64,000 bases of DNA. Origin: Flavobacteriales bacterium (lineage in GTDB: Bacteria > Bacteroidota > Bacteroidia > Flavobacteriales_F > PHOS-HE28). This document shows positions 52,395 to 61,061 of this stretch, piece by piece. Every line of letters begins with the position of its first letter. Position 1 is the first letter of the stretch. Below the pieces are notes generated by a model, which was given only the letters and a program-made list of their open reading frames with translations, had not been told where the DNA came from and did not search any database. The DNA is taken from the NCBI GenBank assembly GCA_016702645.1, contig JADJDP010000021.1, positions 1 through 64,000 of the forward strand, in the 5' to 3' direction. The translations under genes and the position numbers were made by a program.

Positions 52395-53105
52395 ATGCGG
52401 CGCGACCCTACAGACAGTGCTCCTCCCATTCGACTAGCCGTTATCGGCGTGGGTGGAACCGGATGTGCGTTGCTACCCCTGCTCGCTTCCCTTCCGCTGG
52501 TTTCCATCACGCTCATTGATGGCGATACGGTGGAGGCGACCAACCTCTCAAGACAGCCCCTTTACGGTCCCGGTGACGTGGGTCGCTTGAAGGTGGAGGT
52601 GGCGAGGGAACGCCTGCTCCACCTTGCACCTTCACTGCCGATCATGAGCGTGCCCTCCTTCCTTGACACGGGCAATGCCCAGTTGCTGCTCGCCGATCAC
52701 GACCTCGTTGCAGACTGTACGGATGACCTCCATGCACGCCTACTGATCGACCGCATCTGCGGAGCGCACGGGATACCGCTCGTAAGCGGTGCCGTGCATG
52801 GTGTGCAAGTACAGGTCGTCACGCTTCACGTTGGATCATCCACGTCGCTTCGATCGTTCTTCCCCGGCCGCAGTAGCGCAGAACAGGATGGTTGCGACAT
52901 GCGGCGGGTTCCCGCTTCGGTGACAGCGTTCGCGGGTGCGCTGATGGCCGAGCACATACTGGCCCTTGTCAATGGCGATCGCTCCCGCGCAGGCATTCTC
53001 GAACTGATCGACACGCGCGATGGGCGTTGGTTGCGCCTCGCGCCACCTGTTCCAGAACAAAGACGGGAACTGCTCGCCGAACGAACAAAGTCGGAGCAGG
53101 CATGA
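52395..53105 (+). CDS. moeB: ThiF/MoeB family adenylyltransferase (E1-like)
   Basis: Adenylates the C-terminal glycine of MoaD so that it can be thiocarboxylated. A 236-residue E1-like enzyme with the nucleotide motif LAVIGVGGTGCALLPLLA, the Arg-containing segment DGDTVEATNLSRQPLY, LLADHDLVADCTDDLHARLLID and IPLVSGAVHGVQVQV. The two CxxC zinc motifs seen in E. coli MoeB are not present, and no rhodanese domain is fused, so sulfur must be delivered by another protein. It heads a row of molybdenum cofactor genes, with the TSUP gene overlapping its end by four bases. Confidence 0.85.
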   Translation: MRRDPTDSAPPIRLAVIGVGGTGCALLPLLASLPLVSITLIDGDTVEATNLSRQPLYGPGDVGRLKVEVARERLLHLAPSLPIMSVPSFLDTGNAQLLLADHDLVADCTDDLHARLLIDRICGAHGIPLVSGAVHGVQVQVVTLHVGSSTSLRSFFPGRSSAEQDGCDMRRVPASVTAFAGALMAEHILALVNGDRSRAGILELIDTRDGRWLRLAPPVPEQRRELLAERTKSEQA

Positions 53106-53830
53106 GCGAGTTGCTCATCCCGGCGGCGATCCTCCTCATCGCTTTCCTCTATGCTTCCGTGGGCCACGGTGGTGCCAGCGGCTATCTCGCGCTACTGGTC
53201 ATGCTCGGTTTCACACAGGATGTCACGCGGCCTTCGGCCTTGTTGTTGAACCTGCTCGTGAGCGTGATCGCCTTTGCGCAGTTCGCGCGGGCGGGATATT
53301 TCCGCTTCCATCTGTTCTGGCCATTCGCACTGGCATCGATCCCCATGAGCTACCTCGGCGCTGGGATCCATGTGGATGCGGAGATCTACACACGCATCCT
53401 CGCGCTGTGTTTGCTGGTCGCCGTGGCACGCCTGCTCCGGCTCTTTGGTACATGGCGTTCGGAAACGCGGGAACTCAACATTGCATTGGCCTTGCTGATC
53501 GGCACTGGTATCGGATTCGTTTCAGGCATTATCGGTATAGGCGGTGGCATCCTGCTGAGCCCGATCTTGCTTTTGCTCCGCTGGTGCGACGCGAAGGAGT
53601 CTGCTGCCGTGAGCGCACTCTTCATCTTCGTGAACAGCGCTTCCGGCATGACCCGCGTTGGGGGCGACGGTACATGGCTCACCCCGGATATCACGGGTTG
53701 GATCATCGCGGCATTCACCGGCGGACTGATCGGAAGCACGATCGGGGCCAAGCGCTTGAGCGATGTGCGCTTGCGGCAGGTGCTCGGCGGGGTGCTTTTG
53801 TTCGCCTCGATCAAACTCCTGTGGACATGA
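53102..53830 (+). CDS. TSUP family transporter (sulfite exporter TauE/SafE-like)
   Basis: A 242-residue membrane protein with seven or eight helices, of the TauE/SafE (DUF81) family that moves sulfite, sulfoacetate or similar anions. The two family blocks are visible: an N-terminal LLIAFLYASVGHGGASGYLALLVMLGF and a C-terminal IGTGIGFVSGIIGIGGGILLSPILLLL, each with the GGG-type signature. It overlaps both moeB and moeA by four bases (ATGA), so it is tightly embedded in the cofactor operon. Substrate is unknown; a sulfur oxyanion or molybdate-related role is possible. Confidence 0.88.
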   Translation: MSELLIPAAILLIAFLYASVGHGGASGYLALLVMLGFTQDVTRPSALLLNLLVSVIAFAQFARAGYFRFHLFWPFALASIPMSYLGAGIHVDAEIYTRILALCLLVAVARLLRLFGTWRSETRELNIALALLIGTGIGFVSGIIGIGGGILLSPILLLLRWCDAKESAAVSALFIFVNSASGMTRVGGDGTWLTPDITGWIIAAFTGGLIGSTIGAKRLSDVRLRQVLGGVLLFASIKLLWT

Positions 53831-55002
53831 TCACGGTGGAAAAGGCGAAGCGGATCTTGCTTGAGCATGCGCGGACACTGCCTGCTAACGATGTCACCCT
53901 GGCGTTGTGCGGCTCGCGCTACGTGGTCTCAGCGGTAACAGCATCGTACGATCATCCGTTGTTCGATATGAGCGCTGTGGATGGGTATGCGCTCGGCATT
54001 GCCGGGACGGACAACGACTGGAAAGTGGTCGGCGAGATAGCTGCAGGCGAGGCCATGGCGGGCGAGATAAGGATCGGTGAGTGCGCCCGGATCTTCACCG
54101 GGGCCATGGTCCCGGTCGGTGCTGTCGCCGTGGTGATGCAGGAATTCGTCGAGCGCAACGGCGACCGGATCGTTCACAACGACCAACGTCTAAGGCCTGG
54201 CAGCAATATCCGCAGGAAGGGAGAACAGGCTCAACAAGGACAAGTGATCCTTCAGGCTGGCCAGCGCATCAGTGCCGCGGCGAAGGGGTTGCTCGCCTCC
54301 GTGGGTGTTACAAGCGTTCCGGTGGTACCCGGGCCAAAGGTCTCGGTGATCCTCACGGGTGATGAGTTCACCACAGGACCAACCCTGCCACCCGGAAAGA
54401 TCTTCGGGAGCAACGATGTCATGCTCGATGCACTGCTGACCCATGCGGGAGCGATCACGGAATTCAAGGAGGTGCCGGATGATGCATCACAATTGGAGCA
54501 GGCGATCCTGAGTGGTCTCGGGTCTTCCGACATGGTGCTCTCCACGGGCGGCGCTTCCGTTGGTGACCATGATCTGGTGCGCGCCGTTGTTGAACGCTGC
54601 GGTGGCAAGGTCCTTTTCCACGGCGTGGCGCAAAAGCCCGGCAAGCCCATGCTCTTCGCCTTGTTCGGCGATAAACCGTTCTTCGGATTGCCCGGCAACC
54701 CGCGCGCGGTGATCATCCTATTCTGGGAATATGTCCTGCCATTTCTGCGAGCCGTGCAAGGCGCGAAGGATCCAGGACCGAAAACGGAATTGCTTCCGAT
54801 AGCGCATGACCTTCGGGTCAATGGCGACCGTTCCGAGTTCCGCGCAGCACAAGTACGTGGAGGCAGGGTGACCCTCTTGCGAGATGAGGGCTCTCACATG
54901 CTGGCCTCCTTGATCGACGCGGACGCACTGGCATACCTGCCCGCTCAGCGCCGCGAATGGAGAACCGGGGATCCCGTGGAAGTCCACTACCTACCGCAAT
55001 GA
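53827..55002 (+). CDS. moeA: Molybdopterin molybdenumtransferase MoeA
   Basis: Inserts molybdate into adenylated molybdopterin. The 391-residue protein shows the domain order of MoeA: the N-terminal segment with FDMSAVDGYALGIAG and IFTGAMVPVGAVAVVMQE, the MoaB-like domain III with KVSVILTGDEF and MVLSTGGASVGDHDLVRAVVE, and KPGKPMLFALFGDKPFFGLPGNPRAVI, then a beta-barrel C-terminus ending in DPVEVHYL. It starts at the ATG overlapping the TSUP stop and its stop overlaps the mobA start (ATGA). Confidence 0.95.
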   Translation: MITVEKAKRILLEHARTLPANDVTLALCGSRYVVSAVTASYDHPLFDMSAVDGYALGIAGTDNDWKVVGEIAAGEAMAGEIRIGECARIFTGAMVPVGAVAVVMQEFVERNGDRIVHNDQRLRPGSNIRRKGEQAQQGQVILQAGQRISAAAKGLLASVGVTSVPVVPGPKVSVILTGDEFTTGPTLPPGKIFGSNDVMLDALLTHAGAITEFKEVPDDASQLEQAILSGLGSSDMVLSTGGASVGDHDLVRAVVERCGGKVLFHGVAQKPGKPMLFALFGDKPFFGLPGNPRAVIILFWEYVLPFLRAVQGAKDPGPKTELLPIAHDLRVNGDRSEFRAAQVRGGRVTLLRDEGSHMLASLIDADALAYLPAQRREWRTGDPVEVHYLPQ

Positions 55003-55564
55003 CCGATCGAGCATGGACCGGTGTCATCCTGGCTGGAGGCCAAAGCAGCCGCATGGGTCGCGACAAGGCGCTTATCGAGCTGGACGGACGCACGATGCTC
55101 GATCGCACCATCGCACTGTTGCGCCCACATGTGCGCGAGATCCTGGTGATCGGAGACCCTACGAAGTACACCCTGCACAACGCAATGGTCGTTCCCGATG
55201 AACAGCCCGACAAGGGACCGCTCGGCGGCATCGTCACCGCTATGAAGCGCGCCCGTTACGTGCGCGTGCTCGTGCTTGCTTGCGATATGCCCGCCATCAA
55301 TGATCGCCTGCTCGTGCATCTCAAGAGAGAACTCGACCGGGATGGTGATGTGGCCCTCCCCGACACCAGTCCATGATCGAGCCACTGGCGGCTGCGTACC
55401 ACCGTCACGCCATCGACACCTTTGAGGACTGCTTGAGGAATAATGTGCTGAAGATGAGCGATGCCATCGCACGTGTGAAGCCTGTGTACCTTGACATTGA
55501 ACCGGGGAAGGACGGATGGCCTGTGGATCTCTTCCGCAACTTGAACTCGCCTGCCGACCTTTGA
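54999..55564 (+). CDS. mobA: Molybdenum cofactor guanylyltransferase (MobA), frameshifted
   Basis: Attaches GMP to molybdopterin. The N-terminal frame has the nucleotidyltransferase signature ILAGGQSSRMGRDKALIEL, DKGPLGGIVTAMKRA and VLACDMPAIND. The C-terminal frame (IEPLAAAYHRHAIDTFEDCLRNN and WPVDLFRNLNSPADL) completes the fold. The first frame stops at 55376; one added base near 55373 joins the two into about 188 residues, the usual MobA length. It lies between moeA (four-base overlap) and moaD. Confidence 0.88.
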
Positions 55565-55573
55565 ACCATTGTG

Positions 55574-55798
55574 ATGAAGGCCCTGCTCTTCGGAATGATC
55601 GCTGAAAAGGCGAATGCCAGCGAGATCGCCGTGTCGGCAAACACGACGCATGCACTGCGGCTTGAGCTGGAGCAGCGTATCAGCGGCTTGGACAGGTTGA
55701 GCTATTCCATCGCGGTGGATCGTCTCATTGTGCATGATGACGTGCCCCTGATCGGCAATGAAGAAGTCGCCGTGCTTCCCCCATTCGCAGGAGGATGA
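55574..55798 (+). CDS. moaD: Molybdopterin synthase sulfur carrier subunit
   Basis: A 74-residue ubiquitin-like protein ending in PPFAGG; the C-terminal diglycine is thiocarboxylated and gives sulfur to the dithiolene. Start ATG 55574 (MKALLFGMIAEKAN); a GTG just upstream would add one residue. It overlaps moaE by four bases (ATGA), as expected for subunits of one complex. Confidence 0.93.
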   Translation: MKALLFGMIAEKANASEIAVSANTTHALRLELEQRISGLDRLSYSIAVDRLIVHDDVPLIGNEEVAVLPPFAGG

Positions 55799-56318
55799 GC
55801 GACGTGAGGCCACACAAAGTGAAGGACATCTTCGTGGAGGGTGCCATACCTCCATCCTTCATCGCGGAAAGCATCGCCAAGCATTCAACACGCACAGACA
55901 TCGGCGCACATGAGATCTTCCTCGGGCAGGTGCGTGGTGATAGTTTCGTGGTGAGCCATCCTGAGCCGAGTCGAAGGACGAACCACGATCCCAAGAACAC
56001 CCTTCGACAGGTTCACCACGACAGCCGCGTTACGGCCATCGAATACACCACCTACCGCGAAATGGCCATGGAGCGCATGACGACCTTGCGTGAGGAGGCC
56101 TTCACCCGTTGGCCAACGATGACCTGCTTGCATGTGCACCATAGTCTAGGCACCATCAAGGCGGGTGAACTATGCTTCATGGTCTTCGCGAGCGCACCTC
56201 ACCGCCAACAGGCGCGTGAGGCAGTGGCTTGGGTGGTTGACGCGATCAAAGCGAACTGCCGATCTTCGGCAAAGAAGTTCTTTCGGGCGGTGACCACCTC
56301 TGGAAAAGCAATTCGTAA
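55795..56318 (+). CDS. moaE: Molybdopterin synthase catalytic subunit, with in-frame palindromic insert and a frameshift
   Basis: Converts cyclic pyranopterin monophosphate to molybdopterin together with MoaD. The fold markers are GAHEIFLGQVRGD, VTAIEYTTYREMA and CLHVHHSLGTIKAGELCFMVFASAPHR. Between GQVRGD and VTAIEY sits an extra stretch of about 25 residues (SHPEPSRRTNHD and following) that matches a palindromic DNA repeat (55947-56020); family members have a direct short loop here. The 3' end also changes frame: one C added near 56256 gives LPIFGKEVLSGGDHLWKSN, the normal C-terminus, ending at 56316-56318. The resulting protein is 174 residues, or about 149 without the insert. Confidence 0.9.
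55947..56020. repeat. Palindromic repeat inserted in frame in moaE
   Basis: Arms CGTGGTGAGCC (55947-55957) and GGTTCACCACG (56010-56020) pair with one mismatch. An inner pair, GAGTCGAAGG (55969-55978) and CCTTCGACAG (56001-56010), also matches in inverse. The sequence resembles the dispersed TCGAAGG/CCTTCGA palindromes common in bacterial genomes. It adds 24-25 sense codons without a stop. Confidence 0.65.
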
Positions 56319-56348
56319 GGGCCTGGAATTCCACGGCCCGACCAACCC

Positions 56349-57266
56349 ATGATAGACATCACCCATAAACCCACCACCCTGCGCGAGGCCACGGCCACGG
56401 CATTGGTCAGCGTGAGCGATCCAGCAACGATCGCTGCGCTCCGCGAAAAGCGCGTACCGAAGGGCGATGTGCTGGAGAGCGCACGGGTGGCTGCACTGTT
56501 CGGCGTGAAGAAGACCCATGAGCTGATCCCCGATTGTCACCCCATGCCGATCGAGCACGCTGATGTGCGCTTCGACATCGGGCAAATGGAGGTCCTCATC
56601 ACCATGCATGTGCGCACGATCTATCGCACCGGTGTGGAAGTGGAAGCCATGCATGGCGCAAGTGTGGCCGCGCTCACGGTCTACGATATGCTCAAGCCCA
56701 TCGACAAAGGCGTGGTGATCGGCGGATCAAGCTGCTGGAGAAGAAGGGCGGCAAGAGCGACTGGAAGGACCATTTCGATGCACCCGTGAAGGCCGCTGTG
56801 CTGGGCGATCAGTGATGGCGTGGCGAACGGGAAGAAGGAGGACAAGGCCGGTGCCGCGATCTTGGAGCGTCTGCTGAAGCTCGGAGTGAGCGTGAGCGAA
56901 AGCGGGGTTGTGGCGGATGAACCCTCCATGATAACAGAGAAGGTGAAGACGTGGGCAGCACTTGGCCTCGATCTCATCCTTACCACCGGAGGTACCGGAC
57001 TCTCCCCGCGCGATCGCACGCCCGAAGCGATCGCGCCGATCCTCGACCGCGTAGTGCCAGGCATGATGGAAGCCGCACGCAGCTACGGCCAGGAACGCAT
57101 GCCCTGGGCCATGATGAGCCGTCGTGTGGCAGGCATGATCGGCCGTACGCTGGCGATCACATTGCCGGGAAGTACGCGTGGAGCGCAGGAGTCGATGGAC
57201 GCGCTATTCCCATTCGTGCTGCATGTGGTGAAGGTGCAGGAGCACGCGTTCCGCCACGGGAAATAG
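56349..57266 (+). CDS. Bifunctional MoaC-MoaB fusion, with two frameshifts
   Basis: The N-terminal MoaC part makes cyclic pyranopterin monophosphate (with MoaA): DITHKPTTLREATATALV, ALFGVKKTHELIPDCHPMPIEHADVRF and EVEAMHGASVAALTVYDMLKP. The C-terminal MoaB part adenylates molybdopterin: NGKKEDKAGAAIL, DLILTTGGTGLSPRDRTPEA and TLPGSTRGAQESMDALFPFVLHV. The linking region KLLEKKGGKSDWKDHFDAP, AAVL, then SDGVANG appears only after adjusting the frame near 56724 and again near 56804. Read through it is about 305 residues. The fusion is a known Bacteroidota arrangement. It closes the synthesis cluster, followed by a sensor kinase. Confidence 0.88.
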
Positions 57267-57290
57267 TCCTCGTTTAACTTGTCGGTCGAT

Positions 57291-60200
57291 ATGCGTTGGC
57301 CGCTTGTTGTCCTTTCCGTCGCATTGTGCGGCATGCTCCATGCGCAGCTCGTCGCGCCACAGCTCAAGACCATCACCATGCGCGATGGCCTTTCGAGCGA
57401 CCATGTGCAGTGCATGGCCCTGGACCAGCGAGGGTATTTATGGATAGGCACCAGCGATGGCCTCAACCGCTACGACGGAAAGCATGTGAAGGTGTACCGG
57501 GCAGGAGGGATCGGCTCCATTCCAAGCGACCTTGTTCTGTGCATGACATCCGCCGAAGACGGCTTGATCCATCTTGGAACCAGCGCCCCCTACCTCACCA
57601 TCCTCGATCCGCTGGCCGACACGCTGGTCAATATCCCCTTGCCCGTGCCCGATTTCTCGAAGCACGGCGAACAACGCGCAAACCGCATACACATCGATCG
57701 GAAGAAGCGCATCTGGGTGGCGCACGGTGCACGGTGCCTCAGCCGCTTTGATCCCATAACGCGCTCGTTCACTACCGTGGAGATAGCACCACCGATGCCT
57801 ACACCGCGTTCGCGCGAAGTCATCATTGGGATCCATGAGGACGAACAGGGCATCCTCTGGCTGGCCACGTTCAAAGGCATGGTGCGCTTCGACCCTGAGC
57901 GCATGAGCATAGAACCTGTGGACCTGCACGCACCGTCCGGCGAACCAGGAGATGGCTACTCCTTCCAGATCCGAGGTGCGGTGGATGATGACAGTTGCCT
58001 GGTCATCGGCACATGGAGCGAAGGCATTTTCCGAATGCGAAAGCGCGATGGTGAGGTCCGATTGTTATGGCCATCACCGGATCACAAGCCCACATTCGTG
58101 GACCACATGGTGCAGGACATGCTGCGTGTGGATGGCATCGCCTACGTGGCCACCATCGATCAGGGACTGCTCCGGATGGACCTGTTGACAGGCGTGGTGG
58201 AACACTTCGACCGAACATTGTCCGAGGAGGGATGCCGCAGCAGCAAGCCCCTTCTCCCCGGTGCCGCGCGGCTCATGCACCAGGGCGATGCACTCTACAT
58301 CGGTTCCTATTCGGTGGGCCTGGCAGTATGGTCGGGCCGGAACAATGCAGTGAGCGCCATCCAGCTTCCGGCGCACGACCCGAAGGAAGAGACCGACGAA
58401 GTATTCGCCGTGCATCGCGACCCAGGGTCACGAAACCTGTTCGCACATTCGCACCACCGCGGTGTGCTGGTGTACGACAGCACAGGAACAAACCTGCTGC
58501 GCCAGTTGCACCGGCCAGACCCCGCACGGCGCTACTACCAGCACCTGCGCCTCGATGCGGACCGATTGCTCTTGGGCAGTGCCCCGCACGCATGGATCGG
58601 TACCATAGGCACAGGTGCAATGGAAAGACCGCGCTTCTTCATGGAAGGCACACCGTGCGGAGGTATGACCTGGTGGGCGCGTGGCGATGGCAAGAACGGT
58701 CTCTGGTGCTTCACCGGAACGAATGGCATCCACCATGTGGACACGATCAACGGGCGTTGCATCGCTATCGCGGACACACTTCCCGACTTGGCCCGGTCCC
58801 TGGGCACATGGCCGTGGGACATCTTCACCGACCGCACCGGCAGGCAGTGGTTCCTCAGCGCAACATCGCCACCCGTGATGCTCCATCGGGATGGTCGCAC
58901 CGAACGCGTGACGGGTCCGGAATTGCTGGCACCCTTCGAGGTGAGCGACATGGCACAAGCACCCGATGGCCGTCTCTGGTTCGCAGTGAAGCACACTGGC
59001 CTTGCCATGCTGGAAGCGGATGCAACGGATGTGCGTTCGATCAAAGACATGAGCGCACAGCTCACATCGCGCAACGTCACGGACATCGTGGCCATGCAGG
59101 ATGGCTCGCTTTGGCTCACGCTTCCGAACGCTTTGCAGCGCTTCGATCCTGCGACGGGCCGTTGCCGGGTGATCACCGTGGTGGACGGGTTGCCTTCCGG
59201 TCCGCTGAACTTCAGCACGTCGCATGCACCGCTGATGCCCCCGCTGGTCGTAGGAACGTGGGAAGGGTTCTTCACCGTGCGCGATGAAGCGCTCGCACCG
59301 GTTCCGCCACCTACCGTGCAGATCCCACGCATGCTCGCACACGATAGTCTTATCGCTACCCTCCTGGACCGATCAACGGGGAGGGACATCGCTCTTACGC
59401 ATGATCTGAACCGCATCACGTTCTTCCTGCGTAGTACCAACCTGATCGATCACCAACGGGACGAATTCGCCTACCGTTTGATCGGGACCGACACCACTTG
59501 GATCAACGCGGGCAACGAGGACCGCATCACCTTCAACAACCTGCCGCCGGGCGACCACCGTTTCGAAGCAAGGGCACGCACGGCGCAAGGACCGTGGGGG
59601 GCGGTGACCACGGCGGGCTTCACCATCTTGCCGCCCTTCTGGGCCACATGGTGGTTCCGGGGCGTGATGGTACTAGCAATGATGGTGAGCGCGTGGCTCG
59701 CGTTCCGCGCGTTGCTGCGTGTGCGGTTGCGCGAACAACGCATCCAGTTGGAGCGCGAGCGTGCGTTGCTCGAGGAGCGGATCCGCATCGCCCACGATCT
59801 GCATGACGACCTTGGCAGCAGCCTGGCCTTGATCGCCATGGAAGGGGAGCTTGCGCGGATGGACGGGGGCAGCAATGCACGCGATGCACTCAAGCGCGTG
59901 AGCGAGGGCGCACGTGAAGTGACGGACAACATGCGACGCATCGTTTGGGCCCTCGGCTCCGGGCAGGAAACGTTGGGGGACCTGGCAGCATACATCCGGT
60001 CGTCCGCCGCCGAGTTGATGGAACGCGCCGAGCTGGAGCTGGATGCCACGGTCCGGATCGCCACACCGGAACTGAAGCTCACTGCCGACCAGCGTCGACA
60101 CTTGCTGCTGATCACAAAGGAGTTGTTGCTCAATGTGGTGAAGCACGCCGGGGCACACAGCACCACGTTACGAATGGCCCAGCAGAACGGACACCTCGCG

Positions 60201-60380
60201 CTGATCGTTTCAGATGACGGCCGTGGGTTCGACACGGCGGCACGCATGGGCGCTGGCACCGGCACCACCAGCGTACAACAGCGGGTGAGGGCTTTGGGCG
60301 GAACATTGGACATTCGAAGCACGCAAGGCGAAGGCACCACGGTGGAAGTCACGGTTCCATTGAACGCGCAAGAGGTCTAG
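57291..60380 (+). CDS. Sensor histidine kinase with N-terminal beta-propeller and Y_Y_Y domain
   Basis: A 1029-residue membrane kinase. A signal peptide (PLVVLSVALCGMLHAQ) leads to a periplasmic propeller (about residues 25-690, with repeats of the two-component-propeller type, GYLWIGTSDGLNRYDG), a Y_Y_Y-like region (FAYRLIGTDTTWINAG, LPPGDHRFEARA), one membrane helix near residues 785-810 and a cytoplasmic HisKA_3 kinase: IAHDLHDDLGSSLALI with the phosphorylated His, then ELLLNVVKHAGA (N box) and SDDGRGFD (G1). It lacks a receiver domain. The NarL-type regulator gene follows after 41 bases, so it is its cognate partner. The ligand is unknown. Confidence 0.92.
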   Translation: MRWPLVVLSVALCGMLHAQLVAPQLKTITMRDGLSSDHVQCMALDQRGYLWIGTSDGLNRYDGKHVKVYRAGGIGSIPSDLVLCMTSAEDGLIHLGTSAPYLTILDPLADTLVNIPLPVPDFSKHGEQRANRIHIDRKKRIWVAHGARCLSRFDPITRSFTTVEIAPPMPTPRSREVIIGIHEDEQGILWLATFKGMVRFDPERMSIEPVDLHAPSGEPGDGYSFQIRGAVDDDSCLVIGTWSEGIFRMRKRDGEVRLLWPSPDHKPTFVDHMVQDMLRVDGIAYVATIDQGLLRMDLLTGVVEHFDRTLSEEGCRSSKPLLPGAARLMHQGDALYIGSYSVGLAVWSGRNNAVSAIQLPAHDPKEETDEVFAVHRDPGSRNLFAHSHHRGVLVYDSTGTNLLRQLHRPDPARRYYQHLRLDADRLLLGSAPHAWIGTIGTGAMERPRFFMEGTPCGGMTWWARGDGKNGLWCFTGTNGIHHVDTINGRCIAIADTLPDLARSLGTWPWDIFTDRTGRQWFLSATSPPVMLHRDGRTERVTGPELLAPFEVSDMAQAPDGRLWFAVKHTGLAMLEADATDVRSIKDMSAQLTSRNVTDIVAMQDGSLWLTLPNALQRFDPATGRCRVITVVDGLPSGPLNFSTSHAPLMPPLVVGTWEGFFTVRDEALAPVPPPTVQIPRMLAHDSLIATLLDRSTGRDIALTHDLNRITFFLRSTNLIDHQRDEFAYRLIGTDTTWINAGNEDRITFNNLPPGDHRFEARARTAQGPWGAVTTAGFTILPPFWATWWFRGVMVLAMMVSAWLAFRALLRVRLREQRIQLERERALLEERIRIAHDLHDDLGSSLALIAMEGELARMDGGSNARDALKRVSEGAREVTDNMRRIVWALGSGQETLGDLAAYIRSSAAELMERAELELDATVRIATPELKLTADQRRHLLLITKELLLNVVKHAGAHSTTLRMAQQNGHLALIVSDDGRGFDTAARMGAGTGTTSVQQRVRALGGTLDIRSTQGEGTTVEVTVPLNAQEV

Positions 60381-60409
60381 TACACGAATACTGCGTCCGA
60401 GGACGGCTC

Positions 60410-60417
60410 TACATTTC
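60410..60417 (+). promoter_or_regulatory. -7 promoter box TACATTTC, near-leaderless
   Basis: Seven of eight bases of TAnnTTTG; ends four bases before the GTG at 60422. Confidence 0.35.
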
Positions 60418-60421
60418 ACCA

Positions 60422-61056
60422 GTGAACACCCCCCTGCGCCTCGCTATCGTGGAAGACCTGCCGCAGATGCGCCAGTACCTCCGGAACGTGATAGCACGAG
60501 CGGAGGACATGGAACTGGTGGCCGAATACAAGAGCGCTGAGGAAGCCTTCCCTGCCATCACGGAAATGAAGGCCGATGTGGTGATCAGCGATATCGGTCT
60601 ACCAGGTGCGAACGGGATCGAACTGTTGCGCAAGTTGAGACCCTTCATGCCACGCGCGCAGTTCATGGTCTTCACGGTCCATGATGACGACCTGCGCGTC
60701 TTCGAAGCCCTGAAAGCCGGCGCCAACAGCTACATGCTCAAATCAAGCGCACCGATCGCCATACTCGAAGGTGTGCGCGAACTGATGCATGGCGGGGCCC
60801 CCATGAGCGCCAGCGTGGCCCGCAGGCTGGTGGACCACCTACGCCCGACGTCCTCCACCACCGCCAATGACCACGAGGCTCTCACGCCCCGCGAAAAAAG
60901 GTGTTGGATCAACTTGCCCAAGGACTGCTCTATAAGGAGATCGCACAGCAGGAAGGTCTGTCCATAAGCACGGTGAAGAGCCATATCCACAGCATCTACA
61001 AGAAGCTGCACGTGGGGAGCAAGGAGGAGGCCTTGGAAAAATACAAGGGGGGCTGA
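60422..61056 (+). CDS. NarL/LuxR-family response regulator, frameshifted
   Basis: A transcription regulator of about 211 residues. The receiver domain has the acidic pair VEDLPQMRQYL, the phospho-acceptor Asp in VVISDIGLPGANGIELL, the Thr of VFTVHDDD and the Lys of MLKSS. The HTH domain is split: LTPREK is followed by an out-of-frame end, but one A added to the six-A run at 60894-60899 yields VLDQLAQGLLYKEIAQQEG and ISTVKSHIHSIYKKLHVGSK, the LuxR helix-turn-helix. Start is a GTG. It is the partner of the upstream kinase. Confidence 0.92.
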
Positions 61057-61061
61057 ACCGC

